A stretch of DNA of 64,000 nucleotides from QHXW01 sp963847515 (GTDB lineage: Bacteria > Acidobacteriota > Terriglobia > Bryobacterales > Bryobacteraceae). The stretch spans positions 496,001 through 560,000 of the forward strand of contig CAWKAA010000003.1 in assembly GCA_963847515.1 (NCBI GenBank). The letters are read 5' to 3'. Of this stretch, positions 48,913 through 57,907 are shown piece by piece. Each line of letters opens with the position of its first letter. Position 1 is the first letter of the stretch. Made by a program: the position numbers and the translations under genes. The notes beneath the pieces were generated by a model. That model was not told where the DNA came from and made no database searches. It saw only the letters and a program-made list of their open reading frames with translations.

Positions 48913-49478
48913 TGCCTCGTCTCGCGCGCGTCATCGCCGCAGGTGTACCGCATCACATCACCCAGCGCGGCAACGCCCGCCGCGACGTCTTCGACACCGA
49001 CGGCGACCGCCTCGTCTACCTCACGATCCTCGGCCGGTACTCCATCCTATATCCCTGTTCGTTGGTAAGCTACTGCCTCATGTCCAATCACGTGCACCTC
49101 ATCGCAGTGCCGCACCTCACCGACTCGCTACCCGCGCTCCTGCGCCACACCCACGGCCGTTACGCCGCCTATCTCAATGCCGGCCAGGGCCAATCTGGCC
49201 ACCTATGGCCGGGCCGTTATTACTCCTGTCCGCTCGACCACGCGCACCTGTGGATGGCCCTCCGCTACGTCGAGCGCAACCCCGTGCGTGCAGGAATGGC
49301 GGCGCTGCCCGAGGACCATCCGTGGTCCAGCGCTGAGGCGCACCGCGGCGGCGCCGACCGCCATCGCTTGCTCGATCTGGATTTCTGGCGCTCCGAATGG
49401 ACCGCGGCATCGTGGAAGGATTTTCTCATCGACCATGCAGACACGCACCGCAGGCGAGCGAAAAATCTTGGCGATTAG
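48912..49478 (+). CDS. REP-associated tyrosine transposase (RAYT, Y1/HUH)
   Basis: 188 residues. The HUH metal motif is MSNHVHLIAVP (His-x-His). The N-terminus MPRLARVIAAGVPHHITQRGN and the segment GRYYSCPLDHAHLWMALRYVERNPVRAG with the nucleophilic Tyr region are standard for RAYT/Y1_Tnp proteins. These domesticated or mobile enzymes process REP/BIME sequences as single strands. Direct repeats lie immediately upstream and inverted copies of their core downstream (49574-49619). No strong Shine-Dalgarno; the start lies in the repeat. Confidence 0.9.
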   Translation: MPRLARVIAAGVPHHITQRGNARRDVFDTDGDRLVYLTILGRYSILYPCSLVSYCLMSNHVHLIAVPHLTDSLPALLRHTHGRYAAYLNAGQGQSGHLWPGRYYSCPLDHAHLWMALRYVERNPVRAGMAALPEDHPWSSAEAHRGGADRHRLLDLDFWRSEWTAASWKDFLIDHADTHRRRAKNLGD

Positions 49479-49573
49479 AGGCCCTGAAAGCAAGTCGCGA
49501 GGGCGGCAAATACATTTCTGATACCTGGGAAAATGGGCACCATAACTCTCGGTCGATTTTTTCACATCTTCCT

Positions 49574-49619
49574 GTCACCAGGTTTCCCGGTTTCCCAGGT
49601 TTCGCCGGTCACCAGGTTT
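49574..49619. repeat. Inverted copies of the REP core downstream of RAYT
   Basis: GTCACCAGGTTT occurs at 49574-49585 and 49608-49619. It is the reverse complement of the AAACCTGGTGAC core upstream of the RAYT gene, so the transposase is bracketed by oppositely oriented motifs, as in a BIME. Confidence 0.75.
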
Positions 49620-49678
49620 CGCCGGCTCTCTCTCACGGTCTCGGGTTGGTCTCGTCCGTCCCTACTACTCCAGTCCTG

Positions 49679-50062
49679 CTACTCCACAACGGAATTCCCG
49701 GCACGATATCCCATCTCGCTCCAATGCCGATTTGTTTCATTAATTAGTTTTTGATTTTCTGTCATCAGATGGATGTCAGATTCGTGGCACAACAGGAAGT
49801 TTAAGGTGCGCGCTTTATCCTCAATGATGAGATCCGAGTTGCCGGGCGAAAAGATTCCTTGTGCTACGCTGTCTCGCACGAAAGCAGGGAGATCCTCAAC
49901 CTTAACTTCGATCGGAGACCATAATTGGTTGATTTCCAGTCGCGTACCCCAACCATAATAAACGATAGCATCTTCGATTCCGTTTGAGCGCAAAAGCTTC
50001 GCAATCTCAGGCACTTCGTCCAGGACCTGACTACTAGTGATAGGACCGCTTCCGATCTTCAT
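49679..50062 (-). CDS. Hypothetical protein (127 aa), possible immunity or adaptor protein
   Basis: ATG 50062, with AAAGGAAAAA about 15 nt upstream. Alternating helices and strands (SQVLDEVPEIAKLLRSNGIEDAIVYYGWG, DLIIEDKARTLNFLLCHESD), acidic, no signal peptide. No family recognised. The frame is open to a TTG at 50110. Composition is less GC-rich than neighbours, so it may be an accessory gene next to the RAYT repeats. Confidence 0.5.
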   Translation of the reverse strand: MKIGSGPITSSQVLDEVPEIAKLLRSNGIEDAIVYYGWGTRLEINQLWSPIEVKVEDLPAFVRDSVAQGIFSPGNSDLIIEDKARTLNFLLCHESDIHLMTENQKLINETNRHWSEMGYRAGNSVVE

Positions 50063-50196
50063 TTGGCTTACTAGTTTTTCCTTTTTGTGATCGTACCGTC
50101 TGACCAACAATTATGACTCCAATGCGAATCGTCTCTATTTCAACTGCGGCAGTTTCAGGTTCGGGCCGAAACAGAATATTGCGACAGAAAGAATCA

Positions 50197-52119
50197 CTAG
50201 CAGATGTCTGGGGTGCTGCTGTGGACCATCGAAGTTGGCTCTTGGGCCGCCGACAACGCAAACCGAAAAGTGGCGCCACAACCAGAGCCTTCCGATTCAA
50301 CCCAGATGCGTCCTCCATGGCGAGCTAAGATCGTGCGGCATAAAGCCAATCCCAAACCCGTGCCTGGCGTCTCGCTGCCATGCAGCCGTTTCAAGGGTTC
50401 AAAAATAACACCCTGCTGGTCTCGAGGGATTCCCTCGCCGTTATCCTTCACGGCGAACTGCCACTCAGCCCCGGCACGCGCCCCTGAAATCTCGACCACG
50501 GGGGCTTCCTCAGGACGATGGTACTGGATTGCGTTGGCTACAAGATTCTGGAGCAGTTGCTCTAACAGAACGGGGTCGGCCTCCACCGCAGGCAGTGCCT
50601 TCGAAACAATCTGCGCACCGGTTTTCGTGATCAACGGGGCCAGCGTCACACGAATAGACTCAACGATCTGGTCGACCGGCACTCGCTGGCGGTTCAATTG
50701 TCCCTGACCGGCCTGCGCATACTGCAGCAGCGATTCAATCAGGCGCTCCATACCGGCCGCGGTCTGCTCAATCAGGGTCAACAACTGGGACGAATCCTCC
50801 TGCAAACTCTGATCGCGCCGCGCCAGGAGTTGCGTCAACGCACGCACATTACCGACCGGCGCCTTCAAATCATGCGAAACGGCGTAGGAGAACTCCGAGA
50901 GTTCACGATTAGATCTCTCCAGCTCATGCAGCAGGACCTCGCGTTCCTGCTGGATGCGCTTGAGTTCGGTGATGTCCTGAAAAATACTGACGGCTCCTGT
51001 AACGGCGCCTGCGGAGTCGCGTAATGGCGCGAGGTTCGTCAATACATGGATGCGCGAAAGGTCAGGACGCTCAAGCACAAACTCACGATTGACAATCGGG
51101 ACGCCGGTTGCCAGCACCTCTTTTATAGGGGCCTCTTCAGCCTGCAGAAGCGTCCCATCCAGGCGATACAATCGTCGCAATTCCAGAAATGACCAGGGCG
51201 GGCCGTCCAAGTCAGGCGTACGGCCCCAGATTTCGGTCGCCCTGCGGTTGTAGTACGTAAGGATGCCTTCTTTATCACACGCGTAGATTGCGGCTGGCAT
51301 GACCGAAACCAGTTCGCGCAGGTTTTCCTCACTTTCGTGTAGGCTGTGCCTCACGTACTGATGATTCACGCTGAGCTCTTGATAGGCCTGCGTCATCCCC
51401 TCATGCTGCTTTCGTAGCTTTCGTAGAGATGACAGCTCCGCCGCCACCTGGCGGCTCAAACTGTCTGTCTGCGCCTCAGGGTCCTTCAGAATGCAGTGGG
51501 CAAGCGTTTCATGCGCAGCCAGAAGTTGATGCACTTCATCTTCGAAGGCCAGTTCGGGATGAAGTTTCGTCCAGTAATGCGCTGTTCGCACGAACGTCAG
51601 CAAGAGATTCAGTTGCTCCAGGTTGAGCGGTCCGAGCGCGCGCCGCAAGACCTCGTGCGCCGGCAACGCATCGGGAGTCTGGAGAAACACGTGCGTGGCG
51701 CAGGCGAACAAGGCTTGTTCTCCCAGGCTGTCGGGTCCAGGAAAGAAGGAGAGGGGACTGTCAAACTCGGAGCAGACCGCGAAAAGCGGCAGCAGTTCGT
51801 CCCCGCGCGGAAGGGGGCGGCGCAGCAAAGGCAGGATGGATTCCACCGTTTGCGCCAGGCAAGCGGAATCGCCGGCTGGATGGCCCAACCCGACCAGGAA
51901 ACCGACGTGCCGGGCGATGCAGTAACGCACCTCGCAAAATCGGGACAGATAAACAAAAAGCCGCTCCTTGAACAGCGACGGCAGCGGGTTGTCCAAGTAT
52001 GCGAATTGAGCAAATCCCCAGAAGTTTGCGGCAATCTTCGGATCACCGGAGGCAAGGCGGAAGAAATTCGGCAATACGCCGAAGCGCTTCGCGATCTCGT
52101 TTTCAAGCGGTGTGTTCAT
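50197..52119 (-). CDS. AhpD-like domain fused to PAS histidine kinase
   Basis: 640 residues from ATG 52119 (GGAGG 6 nt upstream). The N-terminal 200 residues resemble carboxymuconolactone decarboxylase/AhpD folds: FKERLFVYLSRFCEVRYCIARHVGFLVG, with Cys62, Cys67 and His71 approximating the C-x-x-C…H site (here spaced C-x4-C). A PAS domain (VMPAAIYACDKEGILTYYNRR) follows, then HisKA (FSYAVSHDLKAPVGNVRAL) and HATPase (NLVANAIQYH, DNGEGIP, GTGLGLAL). No transmembrane segment or receiver, so it is a soluble kinase. The AhpD-like part suggests peroxide or redox sensing (inference). The response regulator is not adjacent. Confidence 0.85.
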   Translation of the reverse strand: MNTPLENEIAKRFGVLPNFFRLASGDPKIAANFWGFAQFAYLDNPLPSLFKERLFVYLSRFCEVRYCIARHVGFLVGLGHPAGDSACLAQTVESILPLLRRPLPRGDELLPLFAVCSEFDSPLSFFPGPDSLGEQALFACATHVFLQTPDALPAHEVLRRALGPLNLEQLNLLLTFVRTAHYWTKLHPELAFEDEVHQLLAAHETLAHCILKDPEAQTDSLSRQVAAELSSLRKLRKQHEGMTQAYQELSVNHQYVRHSLHESEENLRELVSVMPAAIYACDKEGILTYYNRRATEIWGRTPDLDGPPWSFLELRRLYRLDGTLLQAEEAPIKEVLATGVPIVNREFVLERPDLSRIHVLTNLAPLRDSAGAVTGAVSIFQDITELKRIQQEREVLLHELERSNRELSEFSYAVSHDLKAPVGNVRALTQLLARRDQSLQEDSSQLLTLIEQTAAGMERLIESLLQYAQAGQGQLNRQRVPVDQIVESIRVTLAPLITKTGAQIVSKALPAVEADPVLLEQLLQNLVANAIQYHRPEEAPVVEISGARAGAEWQFAVKDNGEGIPRDQQGVIFEPLKRLHGSETPGTGLGLALCRTILARHGGRIWVESEGSGCGATFRFALSAAQEPTSMVHSSTPDIC

Positions 52120-52458
52120 CAGCCACCTCCATAAGATCGGAACGTTCTTTTCGAACGCCGATGCCTCAGGGCGCTGCGGAACCGCGAACAAACTCGACGA
52201 GTTTACCTGGAAGACTTCGGATATGATGGCGGTGCACTGTATTCATGCCGATCCCCAACCGGATTCGAAAATCTTGCCGGACTGTCGTACCTGGAAAATC
52301 CACTGTACCGCAAAACGTGAAGATAATTCGACACTGTGGCCGCACCGCACCCGGCTTGCACTCGTAACGTGCTCAGGCGCACGCGCGTTTCTTAGGAACT
52401 GTGCTTGCTATAAGGGCCCGGATAAATTTCGTGATGTTTCGAGGCCAAGGAGACGGCA
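52120..52458. other. Intergenic, 339 bp (divergent)
   Basis: Between the AhpD-PAS kinase (minus) and the hydrolase gene (plus). No recognisable features. Confidence 0.5.
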
Positions 52459-53373
52459 GTGAAACTTACCATCGCAGCGGCAACATGCATTCTCCTGGCA
52501 GATGGCGCCTGCGCGCAGATCTTCGATGAGCTGACGGCGTTGTATCGGTATGACCGGGCCGCGCCGCTGGACGTGAAGGAAACGGAGATGAGCAGCCGCG
52601 CTGGCTATAAACTGTATTCGATCAGTTACGCCCTTCCGAAGATCGGACGCATATCGGGGTTTCTGGTGTCGCCGGATGGGGCGGGCCGCAAGCCGGCTAT
52701 TGTCTGGATGCACTCCGGCGGCCCAATTCAGTATCTCGGTAATGCCGTTCTGATGGCGAGGGCCGGGGCCGTCTCTCTTCTTGTGGGGCAGGCGGAAGGC
52801 ACGCCCGGAGGAACGCCGGAACAAGCCAGGGATCAGCTCATTACCGACATCATCGGCCTGCGCCGCGCAGCCGACTTCCTGGAAACGCGCGACGACGTCG
52901 ATGCGTCCCGGCTGGCCCTGGTAGGCCACAGCTATGGCGCGATGATGGGCGCAGTTGCCACCAGCATTGACAGCCGGTTCCATGCCGCGGTTTTTGAATC
53001 CGGCCTGCTCGGCATGAGCATCCACATTGGCACGAGCCCCGGTTCGTGGGCGGAGGGTGTGCGCAAGGAACTCGGCGACGGGCTCCCGCACTTCCTGGAG
53101 GTGATTTCCGTGGTCGACGCCAAGAACTATATCGGTCACGCGCCCGCCATCCCCAAGCTGTTTCAATCCGCCTGGTACGATACCGGAGTGCCGCACAAAG
53201 ATGCGCAAGATTTTTTCCAGGCCGCCAGCGAGCCGAAGGAATTGAAATGGTATGACACGGGCCACGACATCGATGACCTCGCCGCCGTGGCCGATCGTGC
53301 GCAATTCTTGGCTCGGTCACTCCGTCTGAAAAATATCGAGCATCTGCTCCGGGAGAAAATGAATTTGCAGTAA
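52459..53373 (+). CDS. Secreted alpha/beta hydrolase
   Basis: 304 residues from GTG 52459, 6 nt after AAGGAG. A signal peptide (about 1-19) precedes the alpha/beta fold. The nucleophile elbow is GHSYGAMMG (about 158-166). The oxyanion strand is KPAIVWMHSGGPIQY, and the acid/base His is in DTGHDIDDLAA near the C-terminus (about 275). Resembles dienelactone-hydrolase/prolyl-oligopeptidase-type secreted esterases of Acidobacteria. Substrate unknown. Confidence 0.8.
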   Translation: MKLTIAAATCILLADGACAQIFDELTALYRYDRAAPLDVKETEMSSRAGYKLYSISYALPKIGRISGFLVSPDGAGRKPAIVWMHSGGPIQYLGNAVLMARAGAVSLLVGQAEGTPGGTPEQARDQLITDIIGLRRAADFLETRDDVDASRLALVGHSYGAMMGAVATSIDSRFHAAVFESGLLGMSIHIGTSPGSWAEGVRKELGDGLPHFLEVISVVDAKNYIGHAPAIPKLFQSAWYDTGVPHKDAQDFFQAASEPKELKWYDTGHDIDDLAAVADRAQFLARSLRLKNIEHLLREKMNLQ

Positions 53374-53443
53374 ACGATCCAACCCGGTTGACGTGGTCCA
53401 GAGCCGGTGCTAGATTTAGCCAAAAAGAAAAGGAGTTCCAATC

Positions 53444-53803
53444 ATGAACGTCGGAAGCCTGGGAGGGCATTGGCATTTGGAAGGATCGATAAAACCTGCT
53501 GAGACAGGACTTCCCGTTTTGCGCCTCAGGAACATTCCCCAGGGGAGCGGCGAGCTTGTTCTCGTTCGCAAGATCGACGTGCTCTCCCCTCACCTATCCG
53601 TCGCCAACACAACTCAGTTCTTGATCCCCAAGTTGACCGTTACAACGCCCTCGGGCGAGCAGATCAATTTCCAAAAGGTGCGAATCAAGAGCAAGACGGA
53701 TACGCATGAGTTGGAACGAATCTCGTTCACATTCCAAAAGATTGACATCACTGACAAAGTAGGAAAAAAATCTACTTTCGACGACTGGCAAGTGCCGGGC
53801 TAA
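53444..53803 (+). CDS. Orphan Hcp-like (type VI secretion tube protein-like) protein
   Basis: 119 residues, AAGGAG 8 nt upstream. Beta-rich, with PKLTVTTPSGEQINFQKVRIKSKTD followed by LERISFTFQKIDIT, the order and spacing of the last strands of Hcp proteins, and no signal peptide. No other type VI genes lie nearby, so this is an orphan copy or a structural relative only. It sits 70 bp after the hydrolase gene. Confidence 0.5.
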   Translation: MNVGSLGGHWHLEGSIKPAETGLPVLRLRNIPQGSGELVLVRKIDVLSPHLSVANTTQFLIPKLTVTTPSGEQINFQKVRIKSKTDTHELERISFTFQKIDITDKVGKKSTFDDWQVPG

Positions 53804-54019
53804 TAAGCCGAAGTACCCTCGCTACCCGTTGGATCCCGAATCCATGTATAACCAGGCTGCTCTTTGCACCCCCCACCTGATAAATGAAAAAGAGCCTTGT
53901 ATTCTCGGCTTCTGAGCGTTAAATATGGTTTACGTGTCGTGCTGACACTGCGCGGCCACGAATAATTTCCCGTCATCCTGTGCTACTGTAAAATCCAATA
54001 CCCTCCAGGAGGACCAATC

Positions 54020-55163
54020 ATGCTTTGGACGCGACGTCATTGCCTCGAAACCATGGGTGGCACACTAGCGGCAGCAGCGGCAGCGCTTGGCGGCCCGGCC
54101 GCGGCATCCCGCGCGCTCGCGGCTCAGGTTTCATCCAAGGCCGATGCTAGTAAACTCGCCATGCCGGGCCTCTTCCGCGGTCGTGTGGTCGCGGTTGAGC
54201 ATCCGGGATCGCATCCTGGAAGGCCGGTATCAAGCCGAGCCCGTGCAGCTAATGATGCGTAAAGGAATGACGGATCTTACCGGCGCCGCCGGATGGGTGG
54301 ACGCCTGGCGCCTTTTTGTCGAGCCGGGCGACGTGGTTGGCATTAAGGTAAATCCTGTCGGACAACCGCACGTGATTTCTGCAGCCGAAGTCGTTCGCGA
54401 GATCATCTCGGGCCTGAACGCGGCGGGCATCAAGAACAAAGACATCGTCGTCTACGATCGCTATCGGGCGCAGTTCTTCAAAGCGGGCTTTGATAAGTGG
54501 TTGCCGGAGGGCGTCCGAACATCCAGCGCCGCCGAGGACTACGAGGAAGTACAGCAGGCCATCGAGGGCTACGATCCGGACCATTACATGGATATGGCGC
54601 TCACCCTGCCCGGCTATGACATCAACAATCTTACGGCGCGCCGTTCCTACGCCGCACACTTCATCACAAAGGAAGTGAACAAGCTAATCAACCTCCCGGT
54701 GCTCAAGGACCATCAATCGGCGGGCGTGACGCTGTCACTTAAAAACCTTTCGCACGGCCTGGTGAACAACGTGTGCCGCAGCCATTCTTCGAACACACTC
54801 AACGCCTGCGGTAGTTTCATTCCGGCCGTGGTTTCCATGCCGGTAATCCGAAATAAAGCCGTCCTGCATGTCCTCGACGGCGTCAAGGGTCTTTATCACG
54901 GTGGGCCGGGGTCACGACCCCAGTTTGTGTGGGAGCACAAAACCCTTTACTTCGCGACGGACCCTGTGGCGCTCGATCACATCTGCTGGAAAGCCATTGA
55001 CCAGAAGCGCGTCGCTATGGGACTGAAGCCCGTGGCGGAAGATCGGCCCGACAAATACAGCACATTCTTGGACCGGCAGCCGGAGCACATTGAGATTGCC
55101 GGAGCCATGGGGCTTGGCGAGTGGAACGAATCCAAGATCGACCTCAGGAGAAACAGGCTCTGA
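54020..55163 (+). CDS. DUF362-domain protein with Tat-like leader (one frameshift)
   Basis: ATG 54020 with AGGAGG about 8 nt upstream. MLWTRRHCLETMGGTLAAAAAALGGP (Tat-type leader) reads until an extra G near 54205, after which the frame in the DUF362 domain (LFVEPGDVVGIKVNPVGQPHVIS…AAGIKNKDIVVYDR) is open to 55163. The central part, VLKDHQSAGVTLSLKNLSHG, is typical. DUF362 proteins are Fe-S-linked, exported and of unclear function. Its end overlaps the DnaJ-like gene by 43 nt. Confidence 0.82.
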
Positions 55164-56137
55164 CGCATTACGACGACCTTGGTCTTCCCGCCAGCGCGTC
55201 CGACGAGGAGATTCGGGAAGCCTATCTAAACCTGGTGCGCCTGTTGCACGCCGACTCGCAGCGCGATCCCACGCTGAAGCGCTTCGCCGAAAACCAGATG
55301 ACGCGTGTGAGCCGCGCGCATGCTGTGCTATCCGATCCCGAACGGCGCCGCCGCTATGACCGGACGCTTACCAGTAACGGCATCGAGAAAATCCCCGAGC
55401 TCGTGGATTCGAAACGCAGCGCTGGCCGGTGGCGCGCACGCGCGCTCATTACCATCGGATGGCTGATCTGCGCCTTTGCCGGAGTCGTGGGAATCGGCTG
55501 GTATTTCAGCCAGCCGGCCGACTCGGTTCAGCCTGCCCAGGCGAGCGCCCCGCCGATGGCGCCGGCCAACACTCGCGTTGCGCCTGTTTCAAATCCCGCT
55601 GCGCCTGCAGCCGACCCGAGCGATGCAAGTCCCGATCTCGAAGCTCTGCGCTCCGAGCTTGCCGCGGCCAAAATCGCTCGCGACCGCGCTCTGGATCAGA
55701 CCGTGCTCCAGGCGAAAGAACTTGATTTCCTGACCAATCGCGTGCTCAACGTCCCCCATGGTCCGTTCTTCGGACCGGGCCGTTTCTCGGGCATTTGGGT
55801 CCTCCCCCCGTCCAGGACTGCGCCCTCCGCTTCCGCGTTCACTCCCCAGTCCGTGGATCTCATCATGTCCGAGCACCAGGGCGCTCTCGAAGGACGCTAC
55901 CGCGCGCGCTATCCCAGCATGGGAGTGCCCGATCCGCCTATGGTCCGCTTCTACTTCCAAGGCAAGTGCCGGGACGACCTGGCCAATGCTGCCTGGACAG
56001 GCGATGGCGGGTCGACGGGCGAAATCCAGTTGAAGCTGACGTCGGATAACACCCTACAATTGGTGTGGTCGGTGACCGAACCCGGAAGCCAGACCGGCCC
56101 GGCGACCGGCACCCTGGCGTTGGTGCGCAAGCAGTAG
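55121..56137 (+). CDS. Membrane-anchored DnaJ-domain protein with HAD instead of HPD
   Basis: 338 residues from GTG 55121. J-domain about residues 15-80: THYDDLGLPASASDEEIREAYLNLVRLLHADSQ, where the invariant HPD tripeptide reads His43-Ala44-Asp45, then FAENQMTRVSRAHAVLSDPERRRRYD. One membrane span (about 105-128), a low-complexity Pro/Ala-rich stretch, a coiled coil (DLEALRSELAAAKIARDRAL) and a C-terminal domain FSGIWVLPPSRTA…LVRKQ follow. Loss of the Pro in HPD usually weakens DnaK stimulation, so it may be a J-like adaptor. Translationally coupled to DUF362. Confidence 0.8.
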   Translation: MERIQDRPQEKQALTHYDDLGLPASASDEEIREAYLNLVRLLHADSQRDPTLKRFAENQMTRVSRAHAVLSDPERRRRYDRTLTSNGIEKIPELVDSKRSAGRWRARALITIGWLICAFAGVVGIGWYFSQPADSVQPAQASAPPMAPANTRVAPVSNPAAPAADPSDASPDLEALRSELAAAKIARDRALDQTVLQAKELDFLTNRVLNVPHGPFFGPGRFSGIWVLPPSRTAPSASAFTPQSVDLIMSEHQGALEGRYRARYPSMGVPDPPMVRFYFQGKCRDDLANAAWTGDGGSTGEIQLKLTSDNTLQLVWSVTEPGSQTGPATGTLALVRKQ

Positions 56138-56153
56138 CCGTCGCGGTCGGCGA

Positions 56154-56882
56154 TTAGGTCTTCAGTAACTTCGCCGCCGCCTGGTCCAGAAACCAGGTAA
56201 CATTTCTTCCGTCCCGCATTCCGAGCTGCGCCGGATACTTCTTCGGATCGAAGGTCTCCTCAAAAACCGCGCGAACGCCTGGCGCCTTATCCTCGCCCGT
56301 TACCAGCACCACCGTATTATGCGCGGCCAGCAACACCCCGGGCAAAAGCGTGATGCGCCACTGCGCCATCTTCTCCACATACACCGCTGCAGCGATCTTC
56401 TGACGGTCGGCGATGAGTGGCTCCGTCGGGAACAGGCTGGCCGTGTGGGCATCCGGGCCCATCCCCCGCTGAATAACGTCGAATTTCGGCAGCTCTTGCG
56501 CTCTGATCTTAAAGAACGTGCGGATTTCATCCATGTACGCTTCCATTGCGGCTGGCGGATTCAGCTCCCCACGAATCCGGTGCACCTGTGCGCGCGGAAT
56601 ACCCGCGGGTCCGATCAGAGAATCCAGGGCCAGCTTGAAATTGCTGCGCTCATCCGTTGGCGGAACCGCGCGCTCGTCCACCCAAAACAAATGGACTCCG
56701 TCCCATCTGAATTTCGCTTCCACCATGCGCTCGAACAGGAGCTTAGGCGTGGAACCGCCTGAAAGCGCCAGGGTCGCATAATCACGCGTGGCCAGCGTTT
56801 CCCTGAGAATGGCCAGAATAAACTGCGCGCAGGCCTCAGCGGCAGCTTCCTGGTCTTCGCAAATCTGGCGGCTCACTGCCAT
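56154..56882 (-). CDS. pgl: 6-phosphogluconolactonase
   Basis: 242 residues. Nagb/devB-type fold: TLALSGGSTPKLLFERM (GGSTP signature, about 38-54), VHLFWVDERAVPPTDERSNF and QRGMGPDAHTASLFP (catalytic His). It hydrolyses 6-phosphogluconolactone, the second step of the oxidative pentose phosphate pathway. It follows opcA by 2 nt and zwf before it, so all three form one operon (zwf-opcA-pgl). Length is normal for the family. Confidence 0.93.
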   Translation of the reverse strand: MAVSRQICEDQEAAAEACAQFILAILRETLATRDYATLALSGGSTPKLLFERMVEAKFRWDGVHLFWVDERAVPPTDERSNFKLALDSLIGPAGIPRAQVHRIRGELNPPAAMEAYMDEIRTFFKIRAQELPKFDVIQRGMGPDAHTASLFPTEPLIADRQKIAAAVYVEKMAQWRITLLPGVLLAAHNTVVLVTGEDKAPGVRAVFEETFDPKKYPAQLGMRDGRNVTWFLDQAAAKLLKT

Positions 56883-56884
56883 GG

Positions 56885-57907
56885 CTACTCGGCGTGCGCC
56901 AACCGCACAGCTCGCGTCAATGACCTCTCAAAGACCGGGTCGCGGCTCGGGATCGAGAGCTCCTGCCGCAGCAAAGTATAGTCGTTGTCCGGCGCAAAGA
57001 TCGTGCGGTTCGCCAGCGCGTTCACGCGCACCTCCGCACACTGCCGCCCAGGTTCGCCGCTGACCGCGATGCTCACCTGCAGTCCGTCACTTTCAGCTGC
57101 GTTCATTTCCAATCGCACGAGCTGCCCTTCCACGGCTTTCTCGGCCGGATCCCACTTCACTGAGGCCTTTGCGCCGGCGCCTTCCAAACAATCCAGCAGC
57201 CACGCCCCCAGATAATACGCGCTCGTCGGCGGCGCGCTTCCGCCAAACCCGATACGCACTTGTTGAACTTCGGACAGCCGCGCGAGATAACTGCGGTTTT
57301 CAAAGATCTGCGCCACCATCTGGCGCCACCGCGTCAGCCGGGTCCATGCCAGATCGGCGATAATCCGTCCCGAACGGGTCCGCCCGTCAAGCCGCCCCAG
57401 AGTCTCCGCCGCACCGCCCATGACGGCGGAATCCAGCACCACCTTGCCCGCAATACTGGCCAGTTGGGCGAAACCCTCGAGGCCGAACACTCGAGCTCCA
57501 CGGCACCAGAGGACCACCGGCAAGTCTGCCACTGCCAGTGGTAAAATCACCGCCGGAAGGTCTGGCAGGCTGGCATCGGACGCAGTAATTTCGATCTGCT
57601 CACAACAGATTTGCCGGCGCTGCCCGAACGGCATCCAGCACTGGGAGAATACGCGTGAAGATAGAGCGCGCTCCGCCGAGGGCCGAAAGCGAATCACAAT
57701 CGCCCGGCTGGGGTGCTCCGGCATGAGCGCCGCCATCACCGACCAGACGTCGCTCGTATCCTCGGACTCTTCTAACAGCGTCACCAGCGTCATGGCGCAG
57801 GCGCGCAGCACACCCGAGCCTTGATCCGGCGCCGATTCTTTGCCGAGCGTAACCCAGAGTTCGGCTAGCTCGTGCAGAATAGTTTGCGGCTGAATAGTCG
57901 TGCTCAA
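56885..57907 (-). CDS. opcA: Glucose-6-phosphate dehydrogenase assembly protein (OpcA)
   Basis: About 340 residues from TTG 57907, which overlaps the zwf stop (TTGA). OpcA motifs: LVTLLEESEDTSDVWSVMAALM, HPSRAIVIRF, ILPLAVADLPVVLWCRGARVFG, RSGRIIADLAWTRLTRWRQ and LARLSEVQQVRIGFGG. OpcA assists G6PDH assembly/activation in cyanobacteria and actinobacteria. Here its intact ORF lies directly after zwf. The ORF as computed runs on upstream because it shares the frame with part of zwf. Confidence 0.85.
   Translation of the reverse strand: MSTTIQPQTILHELAELWVTLGKESAPDQGSGVLRACAMTLVTLLEESEDTSDVWSVMAALMPEHPSRAIVIRFRPSAERALSSRVFSQCWMPFGQRRQICCEQIEITASDASLPDLPAVILPLAVADLPVVLWCRGARVFGLEGFAQLASIAGKVVLDSAVMGGAAETLGRLDGRTRSGRIIADLAWTRLTRWRQMVAQIFENRSYLARLSEVQQVRIGFGGSAPPTSAYYLGAWLLDCLEGAGAKASVKWDPAEKAVEGQLVRLEMNAAESDGLQVSIAVSGEPGRQCAEVRVNALANRTIFAPDNDYTLLRQELSIPSRDPVFERSLTRAVRLAHAE

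Noticed and set aside
49679..50062. Toxin-antitoxin or CDI immunity gene
   Set aside because: No partner toxin next to it and no family match, so it is only labelled hypothetical.
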